A stretch of DNA of 64,000 nucleotides, taken from contig NZ_CP107921.1 in NCBI RefSeq assembly GCF_036014215.1, positions 7,685,501-7,749,500 of the forward strand, written 5' to 3'. The position numbers and the translations under genes were made by a program. The notes beneath the pieces were generated by a model that worked only from the letters and a program-made list of their open reading frames with translations, did not search any database and had not been told where the DNA came from. Shown here one piece after another: positions 10,262 to 18,771 of this stretch. The DNA comes from Streptomyces sp. NBC_00440 (lineage in GTDB: Bacteria > Actinomycetota > Actinomycetes > Streptomycetales > Streptomycetaceae). Positions within the stretch are counted from its first letter, which is position 1, and each line of letters begins with the position of its first letter.

Positions 10262-11917
10262 TTGCCACACGACACCATCGCCGACCTCCTCCTCGCCCGG
10301 GCGGGCGACAACCGCCCGGGCCTGCTCACCCGGGAGCGGGAATGGACCTGGGACGAGGTCGTCAGGGAGAGCACCGCACGCGCGGCGCTGGCCCGTTCCC
10401 TGTGGACCGACGGCCCGTTCCACATCGGGGTGCTTCTCGACAACGTGCCGGATTACGTCTTCTGGCTGGGCGGCGCAGCCCTGAGCGGGGCGACCGTCGT
10501 CGGCATCAACTCCACCCGGCGCGGCACCTACTTGGAGCAGGAGGTCCGCCATGCCGACTGCCAACTGATCGTCACCGACCGGGCAGGCGGCGCGCTGCTC
10601 GACGGGCTGGACACCGGTGTGCCGCCCGAGCGGTATCTGCTCGTGGACGAGCCGGCCTACACCCGACGACTGGCCGCGCACGCGGCCGAACCCGCCCGCG
10701 ACCCGGCCGTCGCTCCGGACACCCGGATCCTGCTGCTGTTCACCTCCGGCACGACGGGCGCGTCCAAGGCGGCGATCTGTTCGCAGGGCCGCCTCGCCGC
10801 ACTGGGCCGGGCCAACGCGGCCAAGTACGAAGTGGGCCGTGACGACGTGTGCTACTGCCCGATGCCGCTGTTCCACGGCAATGCGCTGATGGCCTTGTGG
10901 GCACCGGCCCTGGCGGCCGGCGCCACCGTCGCGCTGACCCCGAAGTTCTCGGCCTCCGGCTTCCTGCCCGACGTCCGGTTCTTCGGCGCCACGTTCTTCA
11001 CCTACGTGGGCAAGGCAGTCGCCTATGTCCTGGCACAGCCGGAGAACAGCACCGACACCGACAACCCGCTGACCCATGCCTTCGGCACCGAGGCCTCGCC
11101 CGAGGACAGGACCGCCTTCCTGCGCCGCTTCGGGTGCCGGCTCGTCGAGGGCTACGGCTCAAGCGAGGGCGCCGGGATGCTCCGGCAGGCACCGGACGGG
11201 CCGGTGGGCGCACTCGGCGTGCCCGCCCGCGACAGTGTGCGGATCGTCGACCCGGAAACCCGACTGCCCTGTCCGCCCGCCGTCCTCGACGGACACGGCA
11301 GAGTACAGAACCCCGAAGCAGCCATCGGTGAGATCGTCGACACCGAGGGCGCCGCCCGGTTCGAGGGCTACTACAACAACGACGCGGCGAACGCCGAACG
11401 TGTCCATCACGGCTGGTACTGGACCGGCGACCTCGGTTACGTCGACACGGCCGGGTACTTCTACTTCGCGGGCCGCTCCGGCGACTGGATCCGGGTCGAC
11501 GGCGAGAACACCTCCGCGCTGCTGACCGAACGCATCCTGCGGCGACACCCCGGTGTCGTGGCCGCCGGAGTCTTCGGCGTCCCCGACCCCCGCAGCGGCG
11601 ACCAGGTCATGGCCGCCATCGAGATCCCCGAAGGCACGCGTTTCGAGAAGCTGAGCCTGCCGGAGTTCCTCGCCGGCCAGGAAGACCTGGGCACCAAGAG
11701 CACACCCCGCTACATCCGGGTCTCGCACGCCCTGCCGGCCACCGGCTCCAACAAGCTGCGCAAGAAGGAGATGCAGGCCGACGGATGGCGCTCCGACGAC
11801 CCGGTCTACCGCTGGACGGGACGCGGACGGCCCGACTACGTCCTCATGACCGACGAGGACAAGGCAGTACTGCGCGACGAGTTCCTCACCAACGGACGCG
11901 GACGCTTCCTGCCCTGA
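10262..11917 (+). CDS. fadD17: Steroid side-chain CoA ligase (FadD17-like)
   Basis: This is a 551-residue acyl-CoA synthetase. It has LLFTSGTTGASKAAICSQGR at about residue 158, MPLFHGNALMALWAPALAAGA, VEGYGSSEGAG, and WYWTGDLGYVDTAGYFYFAGRSGDWIRVDGEN. The overall pattern, including the FSAS.FL.DVR..GAT..YVGK block, follows M. tuberculosis FadD17, which activates steroids with a five-carbon side chain. The TTG at 10262 is chosen for the AAGGGA just upstream; a GTG at 10247 overlapping the previous stop is an in-frame alternative adding five residues. It leads the igr-like gene set. Together with the FadE34-like gene it argues for C24 steroid acids as substrate. Confidence 0.85.
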   Translation: MPHDTIADLLLARAGDNRPGLLTREREWTWDEVVRESTARAALARSLWTDGPFHIGVLLDNVPDYVFWLGGAALSGATVVGINSTRRGTYLEQEVRHADCQLIVTDRAGGALLDGLDTGVPPERYLLVDEPAYTRRLAAHAAEPARDPAVAPDTRILLLFTSGTTGASKAAICSQGRLAALGRANAAKYEVGRDDVCYCPMPLFHGNALMALWAPALAAGATVALTPKFSASGFLPDVRFFGATFFTYVGKAVAYVLAQPENSTDTDNPLTHAFGTEASPEDRTAFLRRFGCRLVEGYGSSEGAGMLRQAPDGPVGALGVPARDSVRIVDPETRLPCPPAVLDGHGRVQNPEAAIGEIVDTEGAARFEGYYNNDAANAERVHHGWYWTGDLGYVDTAGYFYFAGRSGDWIRVDGENTSALLTERILRRHPGVVAAGVFGVPDPRSGDQVMAAIEIPEGTRFEKLSLPEFLAGQEDLGTKSTPRYIRVSHALPATGSNKLRKKEMQADGWRSDDPVYRWTGRGRPDYVLMTDEDKAVLRDEFLTNGRGRFLP

Positions 11918-11957
11918 CCACACCGCCGGCGAGGCCGCAAGGAGACTGGAGAACCAC

Positions 11958-13124
11958 ATGCAACTGCGCGAGAGCGCCGCGCAGCGTGAACTGCGCAAGG
12001 AACTGAGAGCGTACTTCGCGGGCCTGCTGCCCGAGGACGAACGGCGCCGGGCCGGCGAGGAAGGAGTGGGCGGACCGCGCTTCCGGGAGATCGTGGGACG
12101 GCTCGGCGCCGACGGGTGGCTCGGCATCGGCTGGCCCGAGGAGTACGGCGGCCAGGGCCGGACGGCCGAGGAGCAGTACGTGTTCTTCGACGAGGTCCAA
12201 CGGGCCGGACTGCCCTTCCCGTTCGTCACCGTGAACACGGTCGGACCCACGCTCATGGAGTACGGGACCGAGGACCAGAAGAAGCGGTTCCTGCCGGGCA
12301 TCCTCACCGGCGACACGGTCTTCGCCATCGGCTACACCGAACCGGGCGCCGGCACCGACCTGGCATCGCTCACCACCCGGGCGGTACGGGACGGCAGCCA
12401 CTTCGTCGTGGACGGCAGCAAGATCTTCACCAGCGGAGCGAACACCGCCGACTACATCTGGCTCGCCGCCCGCACCGATCCCGACGCCCCCAAACACCGT
12501 GGAATCTCCATCCTCACCGTGCCGACCGACGCCGACGGGTTCTCCTGGAGCCCGATCCGGACCGTGGGGGGCATGGTCGTCACCGCCACCTACTACAGCG
12601 GGATCCGGGTGCCTGGCAGTGCTGTGGTGGGTGAGGTGAACGGCGGCTGGCGGCTGATGACAGCACAGCTCAACCACGAGCGGATCGGCCTGGCGGCCCT
12701 CGGCGGCCGCACCGTCCAGCTCTGGGAGCGGGTCCTGGAATGGGCCAAGGACAACGGCGCCGTCGAACTGCCCTGGGTACGCCATGAGTTCGCCCGCACC
12801 TACGCCCGTATCGAAGCCATGCGCCTGATGAACTGGAAGATGACCGACGCCGTCGCACACTCCAGGCTGACCGGAGCGGACGCCGGCGCCGCCAAGGTGT
12901 ACGGCACCGAGACCCACATCGACGTCCAGCGCTCGCTGACCCAGATCCTGGGCGCGGCCGGACGGATCCGCCCCGAGTCGCCAGGAGCGGCGCTGGCCGG
13001 GCAGGTCGAGCAGTTGTCACGCCAGGGCATCGTGAACACCTTCGGCGGCGGCGTCAACGAAGTGCTGCGCGACATGGTGGCCACCCAGGGTCTTGGCCTT
13101 CCCCGCAAGGGACGTGGCCGGTGA
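11958..13124 (+). CDS. chsE2: Acyl-CoA dehydrogenase subunit ChsE2 (FadE29-like)
   Basis: This 388-residue protein is one subunit of the heteromeric dehydrogenase that oxidises the C3 (propanoyl-CoA) steroid side chain. It carries GYTEPGAGTDLASLTTRAV, the DGSKIFTSGAN block and the C-terminal NTFGGGVNEVLRDMVA, which match FadE29 closely. Its partner is the ChsE1 gene two genes downstream. GGAG precedes the ATG at 11958, and the stop overlaps the GTG of chsH2. In M. tuberculosis fadE28 and fadE29 are adjacent; here chsH2 lies between them. Confidence 0.9.
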   Translation: MQLRESAAQRELRKELRAYFAGLLPEDERRRAGEEGVGGPRFREIVGRLGADGWLGIGWPEEYGGQGRTAEEQYVFFDEVQRAGLPFPFVTVNTVGPTLMEYGTEDQKKRFLPGILTGDTVFAIGYTEPGAGTDLASLTTRAVRDGSHFVVDGSKIFTSGANTADYIWLAARTDPDAPKHRGISILTVPTDADGFSWSPIRTVGGMVVTATYYSGIRVPGSAVVGEVNGGWRLMTAQLNHERIGLAALGGRTVQLWERVLEWAKDNGAVELPWVRHEFARTYARIEAMRLMNWKMTDAVAHSRLTGADAGAAKVYGTETHIDVQRSLTQILGAAGRIRPESPGAALAGQVEQLSRQGIVNTFGGGVNEVLRDMVATQGLGLPRKGRGR

Positions 13125-14080
13125 ATACGGCGAGTGAGGAGTACGAGAGGCGGCTGCAGTCCTTCACCGGACGCGACCTGCACGCCCTCACGCCCGGTCA
13201 GGACCCGGTGAACCAGCCGATGATCCGGCACTGGACCGAGGCGATGGGCGACACCAGCCCGGTGTACACCGACGAGTCGGCGGCCCGAGCCACCGGGCGG
13301 GCAGGCGTCGTCGCCCCGGCCTCGATGATGCAGGCATGGACGATGCGGGGCTACGCCGCATCGGTCGCCCCGCCCTCCGCCCGCTCCGGGTTCGACGAGC
13401 TGGTCGACCTGCTCGACGAGGGCGGCTACACCTCCGTGGTGGCGACCGACTCGGAGCTGGAGTTCACGCGCGAACTGGTGCCCGGTGACCACATCGCCGT
13501 ACAGGAGGCCGTGGAGTCGGTCTCCGCCGAGAAGCGGACCGGTCTGGGCGCCGGGCGCTTCGTCACCACGCTGAAGACCTACCGTGACCAGGACGGCCGG
13601 GTCGTCGCCGTTCAGCGCTGGCGCACCCTGCGGTTCCGGCCGGCCGCACCGGAGGCAGCCGGCCGTCCCCCGGCACTGCGCCCCCGGCCCGCCGTCAACC
13701 GGGACAACGCCTTCTGGTTCGAGGCGGCGAAGGACCACCGGCTGCTGATCCAGCGCTGCGCCTCCTGCGGGACGCTGCGTCACCCGCCGGGCCCGTGCTG
13801 CCCGCGGTGCGGCTCGTTCGCATGGGACACCGTTGCGGCGTCGGGCCGGGGACGGGTGTACACCTTCACGGTCAACCACCGTCCGAGGCACCCGGCGTTC
13901 TCGTACCCGCTCGTCGTCGCCGTCGTCGAACTCGCCGAAGGCACCCGGCTCGTCACCAATCTGACCGGCGTCGCGCCCGAGGACGTCGACATCGACATGC
14001 CGGTCGTTCTCGACTGGCTCGACGCCGACCCCGATCTGTCCCTGCCGGTGTTCCGGCCCGCCGCAACGGAGGCCTCCTGA
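13121..14080 (+). CDS. chsH2: Steroid enoyl-CoA hydratase subunit ChsH2 with DUF35 domain
   Basis: This is a 319-residue two-domain protein. The N-terminal half is a MaoC-like hotdog with the steroid-pocket role. The C-terminal half is a DUF35 protein with a zinc ribbon, RCASCGTLRHPPGPCCPRCGS (four Cys, near residues 213-231), followed by an OB fold. In M. tuberculosis ChsH2 pairs through its hotdog with ChsH1 to form the hydratase, and through the DUF35 domain with Ltp2 to form the aldolase. Both partners are encoded just downstream. Translation starts with GTG at 13121, overlapping the preceding stop by four bases. Confidence 0.92.
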   Translation: MNTASEEYERRLQSFTGRDLHALTPGQDPVNQPMIRHWTEAMGDTSPVYTDESAARATGRAGVVAPASMMQAWTMRGYAASVAPPSARSGFDELVDLLDEGGYTSVVATDSELEFTRELVPGDHIAVQEAVESVSAEKRTGLGAGRFVTTLKTYRDQDGRVVAVQRWRTLRFRPAAPEAAGRPPALRPRPAVNRDNAFWFEAAKDHRLLIQRCASCGTLRHPPGPCCPRCGSFAWDTVAASGRGRVYTFTVNHRPRHPAFSYPLVVAVVELAEGTRLVTNLTGVAPEDVDIDMPVVLDWLDADPDLSLPVFRPAATEAS

Positions 14081-15189
14081 TGGACTTCTCGCTGGGAGAA
14101 GAGCTCGAAGCGCTACGGGATCTGGCCCATGAGATCTTCACCGACCACGCCACGCCGGAGCGGCTCCGGGAGGTCGAGACATCCGCGACGCGCGTCGACG
14201 ACAAGCTCTGGAACGACCTGGCCGGGACGGGACTGCTCGCCGCACCGCTCCCGGAGGAGACCGGCGGCGCCGGTCTCGGCCTGGCCGCGCTGTGCGTGAT
14301 CCTTGAGCAGCAGGGCCGGAGCGTGGCACCCGTCCCGGTCTGGCCCGCCGTCCTGGCCGCGCTGGCTCTCGCCGCGCACGGCTCCGCACCGCAGCGTGCG
14401 GCGCTGCTGCCGTCCGCGGCCGACGGCACGGACCGGTTCACCCTGGCGCTGGAGGAGTTCGGCCCCGCCGGCCCCCGCGAGCCGCGGACCGGGGCCACGC
14501 CCGACGGACCCGCATGGCGGATCAGCGGCACCAAGGCCGTCGTACCCGCCCCCGCCGGCGCCGGCCGGGTGCTGGTCACCGCGGCCACCGGCACAGGCAC
14601 GGGCCTCTTCCTCGTACGCTCCGACGCCCCCGGGGTGAGCTGGACGTCCGCCGAGACCACCAGCCATGACCTCAGCGCCCACCTCACTCTGGACGGCGCT
14701 CCGGCGGAAGCGGTCGGCGCACCCGGCTCCGGGGCGGTGGAGTGGATCACCGAGCGGGCGGGCGCGGCGCTGGCCGCCCTGCAACTCGGCGTGGCGCAAG
14801 GAGCGCTGCGCCACGCGGCCGAACACCTCGGCGCGCGCGAACAGTTCGGCCGGCCCCTGGCCACCTTCCAGGCCGTACGGCATCAGCTCGCCGACTGCCT
14901 CATCGACATCGAAGCGATGCGGGTGACGCTGTGGCAGGCCGTGACCGCGCTGGAGGACGGGGAGGGCACCGAGCGGGCGGCGCTGGTCGCCAAGTGGTGG
15001 GCCGACGAGGGCGGACTGGACGTCGTCCACCGTGTGCAGCACGTGCACGGCGGCATCGGCGTCGACACCGACTACTCGGTGCACCGCCACTTCCTGTGGG
15101 GCAGGCAGATCGCCACCACCCTGGGCGGGGCGAGCGCCGACCTGTCCAGGCTCGGCGAGGTCCTGGCGCGCGGGACGGTGGCCTCATGA
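14080..15189 (+). CDS. chsE1: Acyl-CoA dehydrogenase subunit ChsE1 (FadE28-like)
   Basis: This is a 369-residue acyl-CoA dehydrogenase chain, the partner of ChsE2. It starts at ATG 14080, sharing one base with the preceding stop (TGATG). The N-terminal helical domain (MDFSLGEELEALRDLA) and the C-terminal block AREQFGRPLATFQAVRHQLAD with VQHVHGGIGVDTDYSVHRHFLWGRQI are clear. The middle FAD region is short and lacks the classical EPGAGSD motif. That is expected for the FadE28 half of the heteromer, because the motif is supplied by FadE29. Confidence 0.86.
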   Translation: MDFSLGEELEALRDLAHEIFTDHATPERLREVETSATRVDDKLWNDLAGTGLLAAPLPEETGGAGLGLAALCVILEQQGRSVAPVPVWPAVLAALALAAHGSAPQRAALLPSAADGTDRFTLALEEFGPAGPREPRTGATPDGPAWRISGTKAVVPAPAGAGRVLVTAATGTGTGLFLVRSDAPGVSWTSAETTSHDLSAHLTLDGAPAEAVGAPGSGAVEWITERAGAALAALQLGVAQGALRHAAEHLGAREQFGRPLATFQAVRHQLADCLIDIEAMRVTLWQAVTALEDGEGTERAALVAKWWADEGGLDVVHRVQHVHGGIGVDTDYSVHRHFLWGRQIATTLGGASADLSRLGEVLARGTVAS

Positions 15190-15620
15190 CGGTGCCGAAG
15201 ACCCGGACGTACGACGAGGTGACGGTCGGTGACGTACTCCCGCGTCTTGAGATCCCCGTGACCCGGACGCTTGTCGTCGCCACGGCCCTCGCGAGCCGCG
15301 ACTACCAGGACGTGCACCACGACCCCGAACTGGCCAGGGCGCGCGGTTCGAAGGACATCTTCATGAACATCCTCACCAGCAACGGCCTGGTCGACCGGTA
15401 CCTCACCGGCTGGGCCGGTCCGGCCGCGGTCGTCAGGGCGATCCGGATCCGCCTCGGCGCCCCCAACCACCCGGGCGACACCATGGTGCTCACCGGCACC
15501 GTGGTCGCCAAGGCCGACGAGGACCGGCGCGTCGAGGTCGCGGTGCGCGGCACCAACAGCCTGGGCGCGCACGTGACCGGCACCGTCGTGGTGTCCCTGC
15601 CGAAGGGGGCGGCTTCGTGA
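15186..15620 (+). CDS. chsH1: Steroid enoyl-CoA hydratase subunit ChsH1
   Basis: This is a 144-residue single-hotdog MaoC-like protein. The hydratase signature lies at about residues 36-60, with DYQDVHHDPELARARGSKDI supplying catalytic Asp and His. It is the catalytic subunit of the ChsH1-ChsH2 hydratase, which adds water to the C17 propenoyl-CoA side chain. Start and stop both overlap neighbours (ATGA at 15186, GTGA at 15617), so stoichiometric synthesis with ChsE1 and Ltp2 is likely. Length equals that of characterised ChsH1 proteins. Confidence 0.92.
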   Translation: MTVPKTRTYDEVTVGDVLPRLEIPVTRTLVVATALASRDYQDVHHDPELARARGSKDIFMNILTSNGLVDRYLTGWAGPAAVVRAIRIRLGAPNHPGDTMVLTGTVVAKADEDRRVEVAVRGTNSLGAHVTGTVVVSLPKGAAS

Positions 15621-16801
15621 GGGCCGCGAGCGTGCTGCCGGGCAGCGCCGCCGTCGTCGGTATCGGCGCCACCGAGTTCTCCAAGAACTCCGGCCGCAGT
15701 GAACTCCAGCTGGCCTGCGAGGCCGTCCTCGCCGCCGTCGCCGACGCGGGCCTGGTCCCCGCCGACGTCGACGGCCTGGTCACCTTCACCGCGGAGACCA
15801 ACTCCGAGATCCACGTGGCCCGCAACACGGGGATGGGCGAGGTGACGTTCTTCTCGCGCATCGGCTACGGCGGAGGGGCCGGCTGCGGCACCGTGCAGCA
15901 GGCGGCGATGGCTGTCGCCACCGGCGCCGCCGAAGTCGTCGTCTGCTACCGGGCCTTCAACGAACGCTCCGGCGAACGGTACGGCCTGGGGCAGGCCGAC
16001 CGGCCGATGGACACCAGCGCCGACCGTGCCGCGTACGCCTGGATGACCCCGTTCGGGCTGAACACGCCCGCCCAGTGGGTGGCCATGTTCGCCCGCCGCT
16101 ACATGCACGAGTACGGCGCGGGCAGCGAGGACTTCGGCAGGGTCGCGGTGGTGGACCGCAGGCACGCCGCGAACAACCCCGCCGCCTGGTTCCACGGGCG
16201 CCCCATCACCCTGGCCGACCACCAGAGTTCGCCCTGGATAGCCGAACCGCTGCGCCTGCTGGACTGCTGCCAGGAGACCGACGGCGGTCAGGCCCTGGTG
16301 GTCGTGTCCGCCGAACGGGCCCGTGACCTGCCGCATCCCCCCGCCGTGATCCGCGGGGCGGCGCAGGGACTGGGGGACGACCAGCACATGATGACCAGCT
16401 ACTACCGCCCGAGCATCAGTGGCATTCCGGAGATGGGCCTGGTCGGGCGGCAGCTGTACGGGCAGAGCGGCTTGGGTCCCGGCGACATCGACGCCGCGGT
16501 CCTGTACGACCACTTCACCCCGCTGGTTCTGCCGCAGCTGGAGGAGCTGGGGTTCTGCGGTACGGGCGAGGCGAAGGACTTCATCGCGGACGGGCACCTC
16601 GATCTCGGTGGCCGGCTGCCGCTGAACACCCACGGCGGGCAGCTCGGCGAGGCCTATCTGCACGGCATGAACGGCATCGCCGAGGGCGTCCGGCTGGTCC
16701 GCGGCACCTCGGTGAACCAGCCCGACGGCGTCGGCCAGGTGCTGGTCACCGCCGGCACCGGCGTGCCGACCAGCGGTCTGATCCTGGGAACCGGCCGATG
16801 A
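15617..16801 (+). CDS. ltp2: Steroid side-chain aldolase Ltp2 (thiolase fold)
   Basis: This is a 394-residue thiolase-fold protein of the SCP2/lipid-transfer type. Ltp2 carries out a retro-aldol cleavage of the 17-hydroxy propanoyl-CoA side chain, releasing propionyl-CoA and leaving the C17 ketone (androstenedione type). It depends on the DUF35 domain of ChsH2, encoded three genes upstream. The C-terminal block NTHGGQLGEAYLHGMNGI and SYYRPSISG.PEMGLVGRQLYG match this family, and the classical thiolase nucleophile motif is missing, as expected. GTG at 15617 overlaps the previous stop. Confidence 0.9.
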   Translation: MRAASVLPGSAAVVGIGATEFSKNSGRSELQLACEAVLAAVADAGLVPADVDGLVTFTAETNSEIHVARNTGMGEVTFFSRIGYGGGAGCGTVQQAAMAVATGAAEVVVCYRAFNERSGERYGLGQADRPMDTSADRAAYAWMTPFGLNTPAQWVAMFARRYMHEYGAGSEDFGRVAVVDRRHAANNPAAWFHGRPITLADHQSSPWIAEPLRLLDCCQETDGGQALVVVSAERARDLPHPPAVIRGAAQGLGDDQHMMTSYYRPSISGIPEMGLVGRQLYGQSGLGPGDIDAAVLYDHFTPLVLPQLEELGFCGTGEAKDFIADGHLDLGGRLPLNTHGGQLGEAYLHGMNGIAEGVRLVRGTSVNQPDGVGQVLVTAGTGVPTSGLILGTGR

Positions 16802-16864
16802 CCACGTCCCCCGCCGGCCCGGTCCTGACGACCGACGGGCCCCGACCGCACAAGGAGATCCCCG

Positions 16865-17647
16865 ATGATTGACGCGTCACGGCGTGCCGCCGCAGACCTG
16901 CTGTGGAACGCGGAGCACGACCGCACCCCCGTGGCCCCGCTGACCGAGACGTTCCCGGGGATGGACGTGGTGGACGCCTACGAGATCCAACTGCGCAACA
17001 TCCGCAGACGAGTTGCGGGTGGCGCCTCCGTCCGCGGCCACAAGGTCGGGCTGTCCTCCGAGGTCATGCAGCGGATGATGGGCGTGGACGAGCCCGACTA
17101 CGGCCATCTGCTCTCGGACATGGTCCTGTCCGAGCAGACCCCGGTGGACACCGCCCGCTACTGCTGCCCACGCATCGAGGTCGAGATCGGGTACGTGCTC
17201 GGCGAGGCCCTGAGCGGCGAGAACTGTACGGAGAAGGATGTCATCGCCGCGACGGAGTACATCGTCCCCTCCATCGAGCTCATCGACAGCCGGATCACCG
17301 ACTGGCGGATCGCGCTGGAGGACACCATCGCCGACAACGCCTCCTCGGCCGGCCTGGTCCTGGGCGCGGCCCGGGTCAGCCCCCGCGATCTGGATACGGC
17401 GGGTATCGGCGCCGTGCTGTACCGGGGCGGTACGGAGATCGCGCGCGGCAACACCAGCGCGGTGCTGGGCGATCCGACCGTCGCCGTCGCGTGGCTGGCC
17501 CGGAAGGTGGCGGCCTTCGGGGTCCGTCTTGAGGCCGGGCATGTGGTGCTGCCCGGCTCGTGCACGGCGGCCGTCGACGTGCGGCCGGGGGACGACTTCC
17601 GCGCGGAGTTCGCCGGGCTCGGCCCGGTGTCGGTCCGCTTCGCGTGA
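16865..17647 (+). CDS. hsaE: 2-hydroxypenta-2,4-dienoate hydratase (HsaE-like)
   Basis: This is a 260-residue protein of the fumarylacetoacetase-like hydratase family (MhpD/HsaE). It hydrates the dienoate released by HsaD to a 4-hydroxy-2-keto acid. Visible features are GHKVGLSSEVMQRMMGVDEPDYGHL near residues 59-83, the metal-site PRIEVEIGYVLG, SIELIDSRI.DWRI and the C-terminal PGSCTAAVDVRPGD. AAGGAG precedes the ATG at 16865. The partners HsaF and HsaG are not in the window. It follows ltp2 by 63 bases and is likely in the same transcript. Confidence 0.9.
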   Translation: MIDASRRAAADLLWNAEHDRTPVAPLTETFPGMDVVDAYEIQLRNIRRRVAGGASVRGHKVGLSSEVMQRMMGVDEPDYGHLLSDMVLSEQTPVDTARYCCPRIEVEIGYVLGEALSGENCTEKDVIAATEYIVPSIELIDSRITDWRIALEDTIADNASSAGLVLGAARVSPRDLDTAGIGAVLYRGGTEIARGNTSAVLGDPTVAVAWLARKVAAFGVRLEAGHVVLPGSCTAAVDVRPGDDFRAEFAGLGPVSVRFA

Positions 17648-17674
17648 GCGCGGCGGGCCTGCGGGCCCTGACCA

Positions 17675-17685
17675 CTCAGCGGGAC
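17675..17685 (+). promoter_or_regulatory. CTCAGCGGGAC element, copy 4 (upstream of Hsd4A-like gene)
   Basis: This copy matches the consensus at ten of eleven positions and stands in the 155-base gap after hsaE. An AGAATTCATACT dyad follows at 17704-17715, at nearly the same spacing as in front of the thiolase gene. Confidence 0.55.
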
Positions 17686-17703
17686 GGACAGGGAAGCTGA
17701 AAC

Positions 17704-17715
17704 AGAATTCATACT
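17704..17715. promoter_or_regulatory. AGAAT-TC-ATACT imperfect dyad
   Basis: This is an imperfect inverted repeat 18 bases after the CTCAGCGGGAC element, in a rare AT-rich stretch (AGAATTCATACTAGTTT). It resembles the dyad at 1082-1093. It may be a KstR-like operator or the -10 region; TACTAG at 17712 would serve as a -10. Confidence 0.35.
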
Positions 17716-17741
17716 AGTTTACCCGGTGCCGAAACGGCCAC

Positions 17742-17795
17742 GCAGGACAAGACAGCGATGCAGGACAAGACGGCAACGCAGGACACGAGCGGAAG
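17742..17795. repeat. Three tandem copies of an 18-bp unit before the Hsd4A-like gene
   Basis: The unit GCAGGACAAGACAGCGAT is repeated at 17760 (three changes) and more loosely at 17778. Because 18 is a multiple of three, the array keeps frame with the gene. It would encode a repetitive N-terminal extension from the ATG at 17758. Confidence 0.7.
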
Positions 17796-17802
17796 AGGGC
17801 AG

Positions 17803-18738
17803 ATGAGCACGAGGACCAGCCTCCACGGGCGGACCGCCGTCGTCACCGGGGCCGGCGCCGGCCTGGGCCGAAGCGAGGCGCTTGAGCTGGCGGCCCGCGG
17901 CGCCAATGTCGTCATCAACGACGTGGGACCGGCCGCCGATGACGTCGTCGCGGAGATCAAGACCCTGGGGCGCGAAGCCGTTGCCGTGACCGGGGACATC
18001 GGCGACTGGTCCATGGGCGACCAGCTGGTAAGCACCGCGCTGGAGACCTTCGGCAGCCTGGACATCGTCGTCAACAATGCCGGGGTCCTGCGCGACAAGA
18101 TGGTATTCAACCTCAGCGAGTCCGACTGGGACGACGTCATCCGGATCCACCTCAAAGGACACGCCGCCCTCACGCGTGCCGCGGCGGTGCACTGGCGGGC
18201 GGCGAGCAAAGCCGCGGGCGGCCCGGTCTACGGACGAGTCGTCAACACGTCGTCCGAGGCCTTCCTCTTCGGCGCCCCGGGCCAGCCGAACTACTCGGCG
18301 GCCAAAGCCGGCATCACCGCGCTCACCCTCGCCACGGCACAGGGCCTGGCCCGCTACGGCGTACGCGCCAACGCCATCTGCCCGCGCGCCCGCACCGCCA
18401 TGACGGCCGAGGCGTTCGGAGCGGGCAGCTCGCCCGAAGGCGGCCTGGACATCATGGCCCCCGAACGGGTCGCGACGTTCGTCGGCCACCTCGCCTCCGC
18501 GGCCGCGGACGAGATCAACGGCCAGGTCTTCGTCGTCTACGGCGACATGATCGCCCTGCTCGCGCCGCCCACGGTGGAGAAGAAATTCACCGCGGCGACC
18601 GGCGCCTTCACCGCGGGTGAGCTGGACTCCCGCCTGACGCCGTACTTCTCGGGCCGGGACCCGCACCGCATGTTCGCGGCCTACAGCGTCGCCGCACTCG
18701 ACACCACAGGGACGCAGGACGCGACCGCAGCCCGCTGA
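17803..18738 (+). CDS. hsd4A: Steroid hydroxyacyl-CoA / 17-beta-hydroxysteroid dehydrogenase (Hsd4A-like)
   Basis: This is a 311-residue SDR of the long Hsd4A type. The loop TGAGAGLGRSEALELAARGA, then NNAGVLRDKM, the catalytic Ser in NTSSEA and YSAAK are visible. An extra 50-residue C-terminal part (APPTVEKKFTAATGAFTAGELD) is typical of MFE2-like dehydrogenases. Hsd4A oxidises the side-chain hydroxyacyl-CoA made by Hsd4B and can also act on 17-hydroxyls. The ATG at 17803 is preferred for the AGAGGG before it; an in-frame ATG at 17758 would add 15 residues encoded by the 18-bp repeats. It heads an operon with an SDR and hsaA. Confidence 0.85.
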   Translation: MSTRTSLHGRTAVVTGAGAGLGRSEALELAARGANVVINDVGPAADDVVAEIKTLGREAVAVTGDIGDWSMGDQLVSTALETFGSLDIVVNNAGVLRDKMVFNLSESDWDDVIRIHLKGHAALTRAAAVHWRAASKAAGGPVYGRVVNTSSEAFLFGAPGQPNYSAAKAGITALTLATAQGLARYGVRANAICPRARTAMTAEAFGAGSSPEGGLDIMAPERVATFVGHLASAAADEINGQVFVVYGDMIALLAPPTVEKKFTAATGAFTAGELDSRLTPYFSGRDPHRMFAAYSVAALDTTGTQDATAAR

Positions 18739-18771
18739 CCACCACCCGCGCTCTCCCCAGGAAGGAAGCCG

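Noticed and set aside
16798..16872. 24-codon frame between ltp2 and hsaE (ATGA overlap at its start, overlap with the hsaE start at its end)
   Set aside because: The overlaps fit a leader peptide, but it has no conserved feature and contains the hsaE ribosome site; it is most likely chance.
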